From Mayfieldus profundus (GTDB taxonomy: Bacteria; Actinomycetota; Thermoleophilia; Solirubrobacterales; 70-9), in NCBI GenBank assembly GCA_038040325.1, contig JBBPIM010000001.1:1-64000 (forward strand): a stretch of DNA of 64,000 nucleotides. The letters run 5' to 3'. The translations under genes and the position numbers were made by a program. Positions 54,848 through 64,000 of the stretch are shown here, piece by piece (position 1 is the first letter of the stretch; each line of letters opens with the position of its first letter). The notes under the pieces were generated by a model. That model had not been told where the DNA came from. It saw only the letters and a program-made list of their open reading frames with translations, and made no database searches.

Positions 54848-55948
54848 TCACCTTCCCTCGTCTTGTTTTCCAGTCTTGACGGCGACGGCGTGCTCCGGCC
54901 GCCAGCCGACAGTTACCTCTCGCCCGCGCTGCTCGAGGGCCTCCTCCGAGGAGGTCTCGAGGTTCTGGCGGACCACCTGAAGCTCTCCCCCTGCCTCCAG
55001 CTCGACCAGGTAGCGGGTGATGCTGCCCGCATAGGAGACGTCGCGTATGCGGCCGGTCTCGGTGTGCAACCCCGGTGCGTCCCCGCCGGCTTCCAGCAGG
55101 TGGATCTTCTCGGGCCTGATCGTGAAGCGCCTGCCGTCGCGCTCGAGCATGTTGGAGACACCGACGAACCCGGCGACGAACGGGTTGGCGGGTTGCTCGT
55201 ATACGTGCGCCGGGGTGCCCACCTGCTCGACCCTTCCCTCGTCGAAGACGGCGATCCGGTCGCTCATCGTCAGCGCTTCGTCCTGGTCGTGGGTGACGTA
55301 GATGAAGGTGATCCCGACGTCGCTCTGGATCCCCTTCAGCTCGACCTGCATCTGCTCGCGCAGTTTCAGGTCGAGAGCGCCAAGCGGCTCGTCCAGCAGC
55401 AGCACCCGCGGCTCGTTGACGATCGCCCGCGCAAGGGCCACCCGCTGGCGCTGCCCGCCCGACAGCTCGCTCGGCTTGCGCGAGTCGAGCCCGGGGAGCC
55501 GGACCATCTCCAGCGCCTCGACCCGCTTGCGGCCCCGCTCGTCCTTGGCGACCTTCTTGACGCGCAGCCCGTATTCCACGTTCTCCGCCACGGTCATGTG
55601 CGGGAACAGCGCGTAATCTTGGAAGACGGTGTTGACCTCGCGGTCGTAGGGGGGAACGTCGACGACGTCGCGGCCGGCCAGCTCGACGGTGCCGGCGTCG
55701 GGGATCTCGAACCCGGCGATCATCCTCAGCGTCGTCGTCTTCCCCGAGCCGGAGGGGCCGAGCAGGGTGAAGAACTCCCCGCGGCCGATCTCCAGGTCGA
55801 TCCCGTCCACGGCGACCACCTCGCCGTAGCGCTTGGTGAGGCCGCTGAGCCGAACGTCCGCTGCGCTGTCCCCCTCGCCCACAGGCTCAACGGCGGCCGC
55901 GCCGGGTGCCGGCTCACGTGCGGTGATCGAAGCCGTCTTCTCCTCCAC
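54848..55948 (-). CDS. polyamine-type ABC transporter ATPase (PotA-like), copy 2
   Basis: The 366-residue protein (GTG start) has Walker A GPSGSGKTT, Q-loop NTVFQDYALFPH, signature LSGGQRQRVALARAI, Walker B VLLLDEPLGALD, the switch VTHDQDEALT and a TOBE domain. The first about 30 residues (MEEKTASITAREPAPGAAA) are outside the ATPase fold and resemble the permease remnant at 44781 in both protein (xASIxA..PGAA) and DNA. The GTG has no separate SD, since GGAGGAG begins inside its own first codons. Seven bases separate it from the PotD-like gene. Confidence 0.88.
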   Translation of the reverse strand: MEEKTASITAREPAPGAAAVEPVGEGDSAADVRLSGLTKRYGEVVAVDGIDLEIGRGEFFTLLGPSGSGKTTTLRMIAGFEIPDAGTVELAGRDVVDVPPYDREVNTVFQDYALFPHMTVAENVEYGLRVKKVAKDERGRKRVEALEMVRLPGLDSRKPSELSGGQRQRVALARAIVNEPRVLLLDEPLGALDLKLREQMQVELKGIQSDVGITFIYVTHDQDEALTMSDRIAVFDEGRVEQVGTPAHVYEQPANPFVAGFVGVSNMLERDGRRFTIRPEKIHLLEAGGDAPGLHTETGRIRDVSYAGSITRYLVELEAGGELQVVRQNLETSSEEALEQRGREVTVGWRPEHAVAVKTGKQDEGR

Positions 55949-55953
55949 TTTCT

Positions 55954-55976
55954 GGGCGCGATGGTGTCGCGCCCAG
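55954..55976. repeat. inverted repeat between NlpC/P60 gene and second transporter
   Basis: GGGCGCGA and TCGCGCCC form an 8-bp perfect inverted repeat with a five-base spacer, just before the PotA start. It could be an operator for the second transporter or a terminator for the NlpC/P60 gene; there is no T run on either side. Confidence 0.45.
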
Positions 55977-56077
55977 CCACAAGCTATCCGAGGTGGCTAG
56001 CGGCTTGCGAACAAACTTCGGCTCCGCCGTTGGCCGGAACGGCGCACGGCGGCCTCACCCTTTGTGTATTAGCGCGA

Positions 56078-56710
56078 CTAGAGGCCCGGGTAGTGGCGGC
56101 TCTTGTAGCCCGCCGAGGAGCGCATGTTCCTGCTCCAGCCGGGCCCGTTGCCCGGCACCATCGAGGTGTCGAGGCGAAGCCCGGCTATGACCGCGTACAT
56201 ATGGCCGCCGTTGTAGTAGGCGGTGATCCAGCGGCCGACGCCCGGGTCGGCCCAGCTCCGGAACGAGCCCGAGGGAAGCGGTGAGCTGAGCATCCGACCG
56301 CCGTGCAGGGCCCAGCTGACGGTGCCCGAGCAGTCGTAGGCGGTGTCCAGCTTCCAGGGCAGCCTGTGGCCGCCGCCGAGCCGGTAGGGCTTGTCGACAA
56401 TCCTGTTCGCGAAGCGGATCGCTCGCTTGACGCGCCCCGGCGCGTCAGCCGGCGGCACGGCGATGCCGGTGCTGGTCAGCTTGGCCTTCCCGGTGGGGCA
56501 GCTCGCGGAAGTGCCCACACCACCACCCCCGACCGTGCAGCCGGAAGGCGGGGGAGTGGTCTCCTCCGGTGGGGGCGCCGGCTCCTGCGAGGCGCCTGCC
56601 CCGCCGGTGCCGCCGGTCGATTGCGCCAGCGCCGTCGAGGGAACGAGCAGCGCCAAGCCGACCCCTACGGCCGTAGCCCCTGCTTTCAGTTGGTTGGAAC
56701 TGCGAAGCAA
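56078..56710 (-). CDS. secreted NlpC/P60-like cell-wall hydrolase under c-di-AMP riboswitch
   Basis: I place the start at TTG 56710, because AAGGAG lies six bases before it and the product then begins with a clean signal peptide (MLRSSNQLKAGATAVGVGLA). The in-frame ATG at 56725 lies against the riboswitch end and has no SD. The mature protein has a Gly/Pro linker and an NlpC/P60-type domain: RAIRFANRIVDKPYRLGGGH, TAYDCSGTVSWALHGG (catalytic Cys) and GGHMYAVIAGLRLDTS (His). It should cleave peptidoglycan stem peptides. Control by c-di-AMP is typical for such hydrolases in actinobacteria. Confidence 0.83.
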   Translation of the reverse strand: MLRSSNQLKAGATAVGVGLALLVPSTALAQSTGGTGGAGASQEPAPPPEETTPPPSGCTVGGGGVGTSASCPTGKAKLTSTGIAVPPADAPGRVKRAIRFANRIVDKPYRLGGGHRLPWKLDTAYDCSGTVSWALHGGRMLSSPLPSGSFRSWADPGVGRWITAYYNGGHMYAVIAGLRLDTSMVPGNGPGWSRNMRSSAGYKSRHYPGL

Positions 56711-56726
56711 ACCGATCTCCTTCATC

Positions 56727-56845
56727 GGCCTACGGGGTTAGCTGTCGGGCTGGCGCTAAAGGCCTGCGCCCCCACAAGTCGTGGGTTAGCCCCTTGAGTG
56801 GTTCCCCCGCTCCGCCGCCGCGTGGCGGCAGCGGACTCGGCGTTT
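56727..56845 (-). promoter_or_regulatory. c-di-AMP (ydaO/yuaA-type) riboswitch
   Basis: The minus strand contains the class hallmarks in order: CGCCGAGTCC, a GC-rich hairpin, GAGCGGGGGAACCACTC, GGGGCTAACCC, GGCGC...GCGCC, and finally CCCGACAGCTAACCCCGTAGG. The final element is diagnostic for c-di-AMP riboswitches. It is directly upstream of the secreted NlpC/P60 gene, a usual target, and ligand binding probably lowers its expression. Confidence 0.85.
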
Positions 56846-56866
56846 ACCGGTTATTGGAGTCGCTGC

Positions 56867-56872
56867 AATATA
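56867..56872 (-). promoter_or_regulatory. -10 element upstream of riboswitch
   Basis: TATATT on the minus strand would start transcription near 56860, some 15 bases before the first conserved riboswitch segment. No convincing -35 is visible. The rest of the gap to 57037 (about 165 bases) shows nothing recognisable. Confidence 0.5.
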
Positions 56873-57037
56873 GCGAGTTCCATTGACGTTCGCTTACATA
56901 ACCTTCATACAGGCGTTACAAAGTGCTGTTTCGCACCAGCCGCCCCCAATCCTGCGTGAGAACAACCGGTTGCGTCATCGGCGATCCACCCGCAGGCTCG
57001 AATTCAGGCAGCGATCGTGCGGCAGGCTCGGCCGCGG

Positions 57038-57337
57038 TCAGGCGGCGGGCGGCGCGCCCGGGGCGTGAGCCTCGGCCCACTCGACGATCCGCTTCGACTC
57101 ATGGATCGCCTCGCCCTCGTCGGTGACCAGCACGGGAACCGCGGGCTGTCCGGTCAGCTCCTGGACCTCCTTGCGCCCCAATGTCATCAACTTGATCGGG
57201 CCGATGCCGAGACCCTGGACCTTGACCACCTCGGGGTCGTGACCGGCGTCCCGCAACGCCTTGTAGGCGTTGTGGCAGGGATGGCCCCTCGGCGGCCTTG
57301 GTGTCTGGAAAGTGCCCCAGCAGACATAGAGCTTCAT
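57038..57337 (-). CDS. glutathione S-transferase N-terminal/glutaredoxin-like protein
   Basis: The 99-residue protein is a lone thioredoxin-fold domain: MKLYVCWGTF, HPCHNAYKALRDAGHDPEVV, QPAVPVLVTDEGEAIHESKR (cis-Pro and the ExS glutathione-site motif), then IVEWAEAHAP. There is no GST helical domain. A CxxC redox motif is absent, leaving one Cys in VCWG and one in HPCH. Small stand-alone versions occur in actinobacteria that use mycothiol. It may be a thiol transferase; the partner is unknown. Confidence 0.8.
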   Translation of the reverse strand: MKLYVCWGTFQTPRPPRGHPCHNAYKALRDAGHDPEVVKVQGLGIGPIKLMTLGRKEVQELTGQPAVPVLVTDEGEAIHESKRIVEWAEAHAPGAPPAA

Positions 57338-57405
57338 GGGGCGAGCTTATCCCCCGCGCGAGCCGGGCGCCCCACGGTCATTGGGCCATGCCCCCGTGCC
57401 GGTGG

Positions 57406-57411
57406 TAGGTT
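57406..57411 (+). promoter_or_regulatory. -10 element of leaderless promoter for first SDR
   Basis: TAGGTT is seven bases before GTG 57419. The surrounding GGTGGTAGGTTCCG is repeated before the second SDR. Confidence 0.55.
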
Positions 57412-57418
57412 CCGCCGC

Positions 57419-58171
57419 GTGGAGCTCTCCGGTCGTACCGCCCTTCTCACCGGCGCCACGGGCGGACTCGGGCGGGCGATCGCGCAGGCGTTGGCCGAGC
57501 GCGGGGCTTCCCTCGTGCTCAGCTCCCGCAAGGCCGGCGAGCTGGAGCGGATGGCGGCCGACCTTCCAGAACCGGACGGTGGCATGGCCCACCGTGCGGT
57601 CTCCGCCGACCTCGCCGTCGAGGGCGCCGCCCTGAAGCTGGTCGACGAGGCCGGCGACGTCGACGTGCTCGTGGCAAACGCGGGGCTGCCGGCCTCGGGC
57701 CGGTTCGACTCCTTCTCGCAGGAGGAGATCTCCGAGGCGCTGCGGGTCAACCTGGAGTCGCCGATCCGCATGGCCCGCGAGCTGGCGCCGAAGATGGCCG
57801 AGCGCGGCGAGGGCCACCTCGTCTTCGTCTCCTCCCTGGCAGGGAAGGCTGCCAGCCCGCGTGCCTCGATCTACTCGGCGACGAAGTTCGGTCTGCGGGG
57901 CTTTGCGATTTGCCTGCGGGCCGACCTCGGCGGCAGCGGCGTCGGCGCCTCGCTGATCTCGCCGGGCTTCATCCGCGAGGCGGGGATGTTCGCCGACGGA
58001 GGTGGCGACCCTCGCTTTCTGGGCACGTCCTCTCCGCAGGAGGTGGGTGCGGCGGTGGTGCGGGCGATCGAGCGCGACAAGCTCGAGATCGCCGTGGCTC
58101 CGCTTCGCCAGCGCGCCCTCGCGCACTTCGCGCTCGCTGCACCGGGCCCGGCGCTGAGGGCGTTGTCCTAG
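57419..58171 (+). CDS. short-chain dehydrogenase/reductase (tandem copy 1)
   Basis: The 250-residue enzyme starts at GTG 57419. It has the cofactor loop TGATGGLGRAIAQALA, VANAGLP, Ser in VFVSSLAGKAASP and the YSATK catalytic pair (Tyr and Lys). The C-terminal end RAIERDKLEIAVAPLRQRAL is shared with the next gene. It reduces or oxidises an unknown, probably lipid-like, alcohol or ketone. Long upstream extensions of the frame overlap the opposite-strand GST-like gene and are rejected. Confidence 0.84.
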   Translation: MELSGRTALLTGATGGLGRAIAQALAERGASLVLSSRKAGELERMAADLPEPDGGMAHRAVSADLAVEGAALKLVDEAGDVDVLVANAGLPASGRFDSFSQEEISEALRVNLESPIRMARELAPKMAERGEGHLVFVSSLAGKAASPRASIYSATKFGLRGFAICLRADLGGSGVGASLISPGFIREAGMFADGGGDPRFLGTSSPQEVGAAVVRAIERDKLEIAVAPLRQRALAHFALAAPGPALRALS

Positions 58172-58195
58172 CACGGGCCGGGCAGGCGCCGGTGG

Positions 58196-58201
58196 TAGGT
58201 T
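58196..58201 (+). promoter_or_regulatory. -10 element of leaderless promoter for second SDR
   Basis: TAGGTT is seven bases before ATG 58209, in the same 14-base context as the first copy, so the promoter was duplicated with the gene. Confidence 0.55.
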
Positions 58202-58208
58202 CCGTGCG

Positions 58209-59012
58209 ATGGACCTATTCGCCCGCAAAGCGCTTCTGACCGGCGCCACCGGCGGGCTCGGGCGGGCGATTGCGAAGGGGCTCGCGGGTCGGGGAGCGGC
58301 ACTGTTGCTGAGCGCGCGCAGCCCCGAGGCGCTCGAGAAGCTCGCCGCCGAGCTGCCCGGGGGTGGGCACATCGCGATCCCCGCCGACCTGGCCCAGCCC
58401 GGCGCCGCGACCAAGCTGGTCGCCGACGCGGGTGAGTTCGACGTGCTGGTCGCCAACGCGGGCCTGCCCGGGGCGGGAATGCTCAACGACTTCTCCGATG
58501 AGGAGGTCGAGCGTGGGCTACGGGTCAACCTCGAGGCGCCCGTCCGCATGGCGCGGGCCGCGATCGAGCAGATGGTGAACCGCGGTAGCGGCCACATGGT
58601 CTTCATCGGCTCGCTGGCCGGCAAGGCGCCCAGTCCCCGCTCCTCGCTCTACAACGCGACCAAGTTCGGCCTTCGCGGCTTTGCACTCGGCCTGCGTACC
58701 GACCTCGCCCCGGAGGGGGTGGGCGTCTCGCTCGTCGCGCCGGGATTCGTCCGCGAGGCCGGGATGTTCGCTGACTCCGGAGCCAAGCCACCGCCCGGGA
58801 TGGGCACGACGACGCCGCAGCGGGTCGGCGAGGCCGTCGTGCGTGCGATCGAACAGGACAAGATGGAGATTGTGGTCGCGCCGATTTCGATGCGCATAGC
58901 CACCCACCTTGCGCTCGCCTCTCCCACGATCGCGGTGCGCGCTCAGGGCGGGGCGAGGGGAAAGCGGGCGGCCGAGGAGATCGCGGCCGGGCACCCTCGC
59001 GAGAAGCGATGA
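58209..59012 (+). CDS. short-chain dehydrogenase/reductase (tandem copy 2)
   Basis: The 267-residue protein aligns along its length with the previous gene (TGATGGLGRAIAKGLAGRGA, VANAGLPGAGMLNDF, FIGSLAGKAPSPRSSLYNATK). The catalytic Ser, Tyr and Lys are intact. It carries an extra C-terminal tail of about 20 charged residues. The two differ enough to have different substrates. Its end overlaps the SD of the aconitase gene (GAGAGG), which starts ten bases after the stop. Confidence 0.84.
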   Translation: MDLFARKALLTGATGGLGRAIAKGLAGRGAALLLSARSPEALEKLAAELPGGGHIAIPADLAQPGAATKLVADAGEFDVLVANAGLPGAGMLNDFSDEEVERGLRVNLEAPVRMARAAIEQMVNRGSGHMVFIGSLAGKAPSPRSSLYNATKFGLRGFALGLRTDLAPEGVGVSLVAPGFVREAGMFADSGAKPPPGMGTTTPQRVGEAVVRAIEQDKMEIVVAPISMRIATHLALASPTIAVRAQGGARGKRAAEEIAAGHPREKR

Positions 59013-59022
59013 GAGGCTCGGC

Positions 59023-61836
<2,814 letters not shown>

Positions 61837-62170
61837 CCGTAGCGTCAACCGAAACCGGAGGGCTCGAAAACCGACGGGACGGTTTGCAGAGCCCGGAGAA
61901 AAGTAGAGGCGCGGCGGGGCCGCGGGAGGCAGGGGGTCCGCACGACCCTCACCGCGCCAGCGCGTCGGTAGCCAGGGAGGGATGCCGACGCGTCCGTCCC
62001 CGGCGGCGGGACCGTCCGGGGACGAGCCTGGACTAAGTTATTTTCAGATTCCCCATCTGGGGCCGATCCCTCTTTGCCCCTCTCCTTTGCCCCTCTCGCC
62101 TTTCTCCCATATCCAGGGGCTGGACAGTCAACTCCCTGGCCTTCGGAGTGTATAGCGCGAAAGAGGGCCG
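61837..62170 (-). other. 334-base gene-free stretch with an orphan minus-strand promoter: candidate ncRNA
   Basis: No supported ORF exists on either strand. The minus strand has a promoter at its entry (62147-62174) and then several strong hairpins, e.g. GTCCCCGG...CCGGGGAC and CGCGTCGG...CCGACGCG. A short direct repeat (CTTTGCCCCTCT-type) lies near 62075-62095. It has no recognisable RNase P, tmRNA or SRP RNA signature. A plus-strand hairpin near 62030-62065 could serve as aconitase terminator. Confidence 0.4.
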
Positions 62171-62174
62171 TCAA
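62147..62174 (-). promoter_or_regulatory. orphan promoter reading into the gene-free stretch
   Basis: On the minus strand TTGACG (62174-62169) and TACACT (62152-62147) are separated by 16 bases. The -35 box overlaps the stop codon of the DUF3817 gene. No ORF follows. Confidence 0.5.
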
Positions 62175-62503
62175 CCCCCAACCGCTGGCTGCCGAGCCAG
62201 TCTTCGCTCGATCACCTCGATCGCGATCACGCTGCCCAGCGGGCCCACCGGAGTGAGGGTCGCGGCCAGCAGCCACCAGGGCGCCTCGTAGCGCAGGACC
62301 GCCGCGAGGATCAGCAGGCAGAGGCCGATGTAGCCGATTCCGTGGGTGAGCCCGAAGACAAAGGTCTCGGTCTCGAACCCGGGCAGCAGCCAGAACACCA
62401 GCAGCGCCGCGAAGATCGCCAGCTCGATCCAGGACGCCCGCTTGACCCACTCGAAGAGCGGGCCGGGGACGGGCTTGCGCAGGCCGTCGGAAGCGGTCGC
62501 CAT
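62171..62503 (-). CDS. DUF3817-family membrane protein
   Basis: From ATG 62503 (AAGGTGG before it) the product has 110 residues and three hydrophobic segments: IELAIFAALLVFWLLPGF, FGLTHGIGYIGLCLLILAAV and PWWLLAATLTPVGPLGSVIA. The HGIGYIGL and GPLGSV motifs are those of the small actinobacterial DUF3817 membrane family, of unknown function. It ends with a basic ERRLARQP tail. An upstream in-frame start at 62521 is less likely. Confidence 0.82.
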   Translation of the reverse strand: MATASDGLRKPVPGPLFEWVKRASWIELAIFAALLVFWLLPGFETETFVFGLTHGIGYIGLCLLILAAVLRYEAPWWLLAATLTPVGPLGSVIAIEVIERRLARQPAVGG

Positions 62504-62610
62504 CAGGCCCACCTTAGCCACGGGTCTCGCCCACCTGTCGAAGCGCGCCGGCCCTCATCCTGTACAGCTGGCCATAGGCCACGCACGCCGGTCGCGCGAA
62601 CATCTCCGGC

Positions 62611-62739
62611 ATGAATCCACCGATCGCAAGCACAGACGGACCGCCGCGCCCCAAGCGCCGCCTGGTCGCGGTGATCGTGCCGCGGCCCGCCGGCTCCAAG
62701 CCGCCGGCCGGCACGGTCGCAGCCACCGCGCGCCGCTAG
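62611..62739 (+). CDS. possible 42-residue basic small protein
   Basis: The frame MNPPIASTDGPPRPKRRL continues to RR-stop and is rich in Pro, Arg and Ala. It lies in the gap between two minus-strand genes. GAACAT is seven bases before the ATG, weakly fitting the leaderless pattern. There is no homology I recognise and it overlaps the SucA-like stop by four bases. It may be a chance frame. Confidence 0.25.
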   Translation: MNPPIASTDGPPRPKRRLVAVIVPRPAGSKPPAGTVAATARR

Positions 62740-64000
62740 TCGGTCTCCGCCGGCTCCGGGGTAAGCGCCGAGAGCACGATGCGCTCCTGCTCTCTCGCGT
62801 GGGCGACCGAGTACCCCTCGCCCGGACTGGCGCGCTCCGGGCGCCCGATGTAGCCGAGCTCGATTCCGTCCGGCAGCAGCTCCGGCATGCGCCGCCAGAA
62901 CACCTTCCAGGCGCCCATGTTCTTAGGCTCCTCCTGGACCCAGACGACCTCCTTCAGGTTCGGGTAGGAGGAGATCAGCTCGCTGAGCTGGTCGCGGGCG
63001 AACGGGTAGAGCAGCTCCACCCTCGCGACGGCGACGCTGGTGGCGCCCTCGCGACGCTCGATGGCGTCCATGTCGTAGTAGATCTTGCCGCTGCAGAGCA
63101 CCAGCCTCTCCACGGCGTCGTGGCGCTCGGTCGCGCGCGGGTCGTCGAGCACGAAGTGGAACTCGCCGCCGGTCAGCTCCTCGAGGCCGGAGGCCGCTCC
63201 GGGCAGCCGCAGCAACCCCTTGGGCGTGAACACGACCAGCGGCCGCGCCTTGCGGATCAGGGCCTGGCGCCGCAGAAGGTGGAAGTACTGCGCCGCGGTG
63301 CTCGGGTTGGCGATCCGGATGTTGCCCTCCGCGGCGAGCGCCAGGAAGCGCTCGATGCGGGCGCTCGAGTGCTCCGGGCCTGAGCCCTCATAGCCGTGGG
63401 GAAGCAGCAGGGTGAGGCGCTTCGTCTGCCCCCACTTCGCCTCTCCGGAGACGATGAAGCTGTCGATGATCACCTGACCCGCGTTCGCGAAGTCTCCGAA
63501 CTGCGCCTCCCAGAGGATCAGCGAATCCGGCTCGGCGGCCGAGTAGCCGTACTCGAAGCCGAGGCAGGCTGCCTCGGAGAGCGGGCTGTTGTGCAGCTCG
63601 AAGGGGGCGCCGGCGTCGGCGAGGTTCTGCATCGGGCAGTACTTCAGGCCGGTCTTCTCGTCGTGGAGGACGAGGTGGCGGTGCGAGAAAGTGCCGCGCT
63701 CGGTGTCCTGGCCGGTGAGGCGGACATGGACACCCTCGGTAAGCAGCGAGGCGAAGGCGAGCGACTCGGCATGCCCGAACTCGATACCGCCCTGGTCGAG
63801 CGAGTCGGTGCGCTTCATCAAGGGCTTTCGAAGCTTGCGATGGATGGTGAAGCTGTCCGGGACCGTGAGCAGCTCCTCGTTCAGAGCCCGTAGCTTCTTC
63901 TCGTCTACGGTGGTATCGACCCGGGGGCTGGCGCTGCGGTCGAGCTCGCCGGTGCCGGTCGTCGCAGTGGGGTCCTCGTATTCCCCCGCCTCCATCTTCT
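62736..64000 (-). CDS. 2-oxoglutarate dehydrogenase E1 component, C-terminal part (5' end outside window)
   Basis: The 421 visible residues are the C-terminal third of an OdhA/SucA-type E1: HRKLRKPLMKRTDSLDQGGI, ASLLTEGVHVRLTGQDTERG, TFSHRHLVLHD, NSPLSEAACLGFEYGYSAAE, WEAQFGDFANAGQVIIDSFI, LLLPHGYEGSGPEHSSARIE, and near the end WVQEEPKNMGAWKVFWRR. This half contains the pyrimidine-binding domain of the thiamine-diphosphate site. The enzyme makes succinyl-CoA in the TCA cycle. The start and any fused E2-like domain lie beyond the window, so sucA and kgd/odhA cannot be told apart. Confidence 0.93.
   Translation of the reverse strand, partial: KMEAGEYEDPTATTGTGELDRSASPRVDTTVDEKKLRALNEELLTVPDSFTIHRKLRKPLMKRTDSLDQGGIEFGHAESLAFASLLTEGVHVRLTGQDTERGTFSHRHLVLHDEKTGLKYCPMQNLADAGAPFELHNSPLSEAACLGFEYGYSAAEPDSLILWEAQFGDFANAGQVIIDSFIVSGEAKWGQTKRLTLLLPHGYEGSGPEHSSARIERFLALAAEGNIRIANPSTAAQYFHLLRRQALIRKARPLVVFTPKGLLRLPGAASGLEELTGGEFHFVLDDPRATERHDAVERLVLCSGKIYYDMDAIERREGATSVAVARVELLYPFARDQLSELISSYPNLKEVVWVQEEPKNMGAWKVFWRRMPELLPDGIELGYIGRPERASPGEGYSVAHAREQERIVLSALTPEPAETD

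Noticed and set aside
61837..62170. RNase P RNA, tmRNA, SRP RNA or 6S RNA
   Set aside because: None of the conserved cores could be found; only a generic hairpin-rich stretch with a promoter remains.

Overview
This is a GC-rich (about 70 %), densely coded chromosomal window from an actinobacterium. Several traits together fit a deep-branching lineage such as the Thermoleophilia/Solirubrobacterales, but no rRNA or species marker is present, so this is an inference. The traits are Ino1, an F420-type LLM oxidoreductase, the OdhA/Kgd-type 2-oxoglutarate dehydrogenase, aconitase A, tRNAs without encoded CCA, and many GTG starts. A recurrent layout puts a TANNNT hexamer only 6-9 bases before a start codon, so much of the window is probably transcribed as leaderless mRNA.

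Bases 1-13.3 kb are mixed housekeeping and accessory genes: the Ino1 end, a secreted propeller, a glycosyltransferase-PHP fusion with a degenerate uracil-DNA-glycosylase-like gene, a secreted GH5 glycosidase, an LLM oxidoreductase with an RlmD-like methyltransferase, an HEGGH metallopeptidase, a histone-H1-like protein, an EEP-fold protein divergent from ornithine carbamoyltransferase, and an HTH protein behind a LexA-type SOS box.

Bases 13.4-19.1 kb are the most interesting region: tRNA-Glu, lgt, and then a compact RiPP locus of the thiazole/oxazole (TOMM/LAP) type. It contains a SagB-type dehydrogenase, a YcaO cyclodehydratase ending in PxPxP, a 144-residue precursor with seven octapeptide repeats rich in Ser/Thr/Cys, and a MurD-like ATP-dependent ligase. 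The precursor has its own promoter. The repeated core and the Mur ligase partner make this look like an undescribed RiPP class.

Bases 19-35 kb hold an SDR, tRNA-Val beside a recombinase remnant, a membrane protein with a sigma region-4-like HTH, a lipoprotein, an FtsH-like protease, two convergent SGNH hydrolases, a cyclopropane-fatty-acid-synthase-like methyltransferase, a catalase-like peroxidase, two secreted hydrolases in an operon, a FAH-family enzyme, a cold-shock gene with an apparently SD-sequestering leader, tRNA-Asp, a channel-like protein, UBP-finger/YceI genes, a P-domain protein and ferritin.

Bases 35-56 kb form a polyamine island. An Orn/Lys/Arg decarboxylase and an agmatinase can make putrescine. 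Two complete PotABCD-type transporters flank a catabolic operon (class-III aminotransferase, PucR regulator, saccharopine-dehydrogenase-like protein, alanine dehydrogenase, aldehyde dehydrogenase) that fits putrescine oxidation to GABA with alanine recycled to pyruvate. A broken amino-acid permease start lies in front of the first transporter.

Bases 56-64 kb contain a secreted NlpC/P60 hydrolase under a c-di-AMP (ydaO-type) riboswitch, a GST-like protein, tandemly duplicated SDRs, aconitase, a gene-free stretch with an orphan minus-strand promoter, a DUF3817 membrane protein and the C-terminal part of 2-oxoglutarate dehydrogenase E1.
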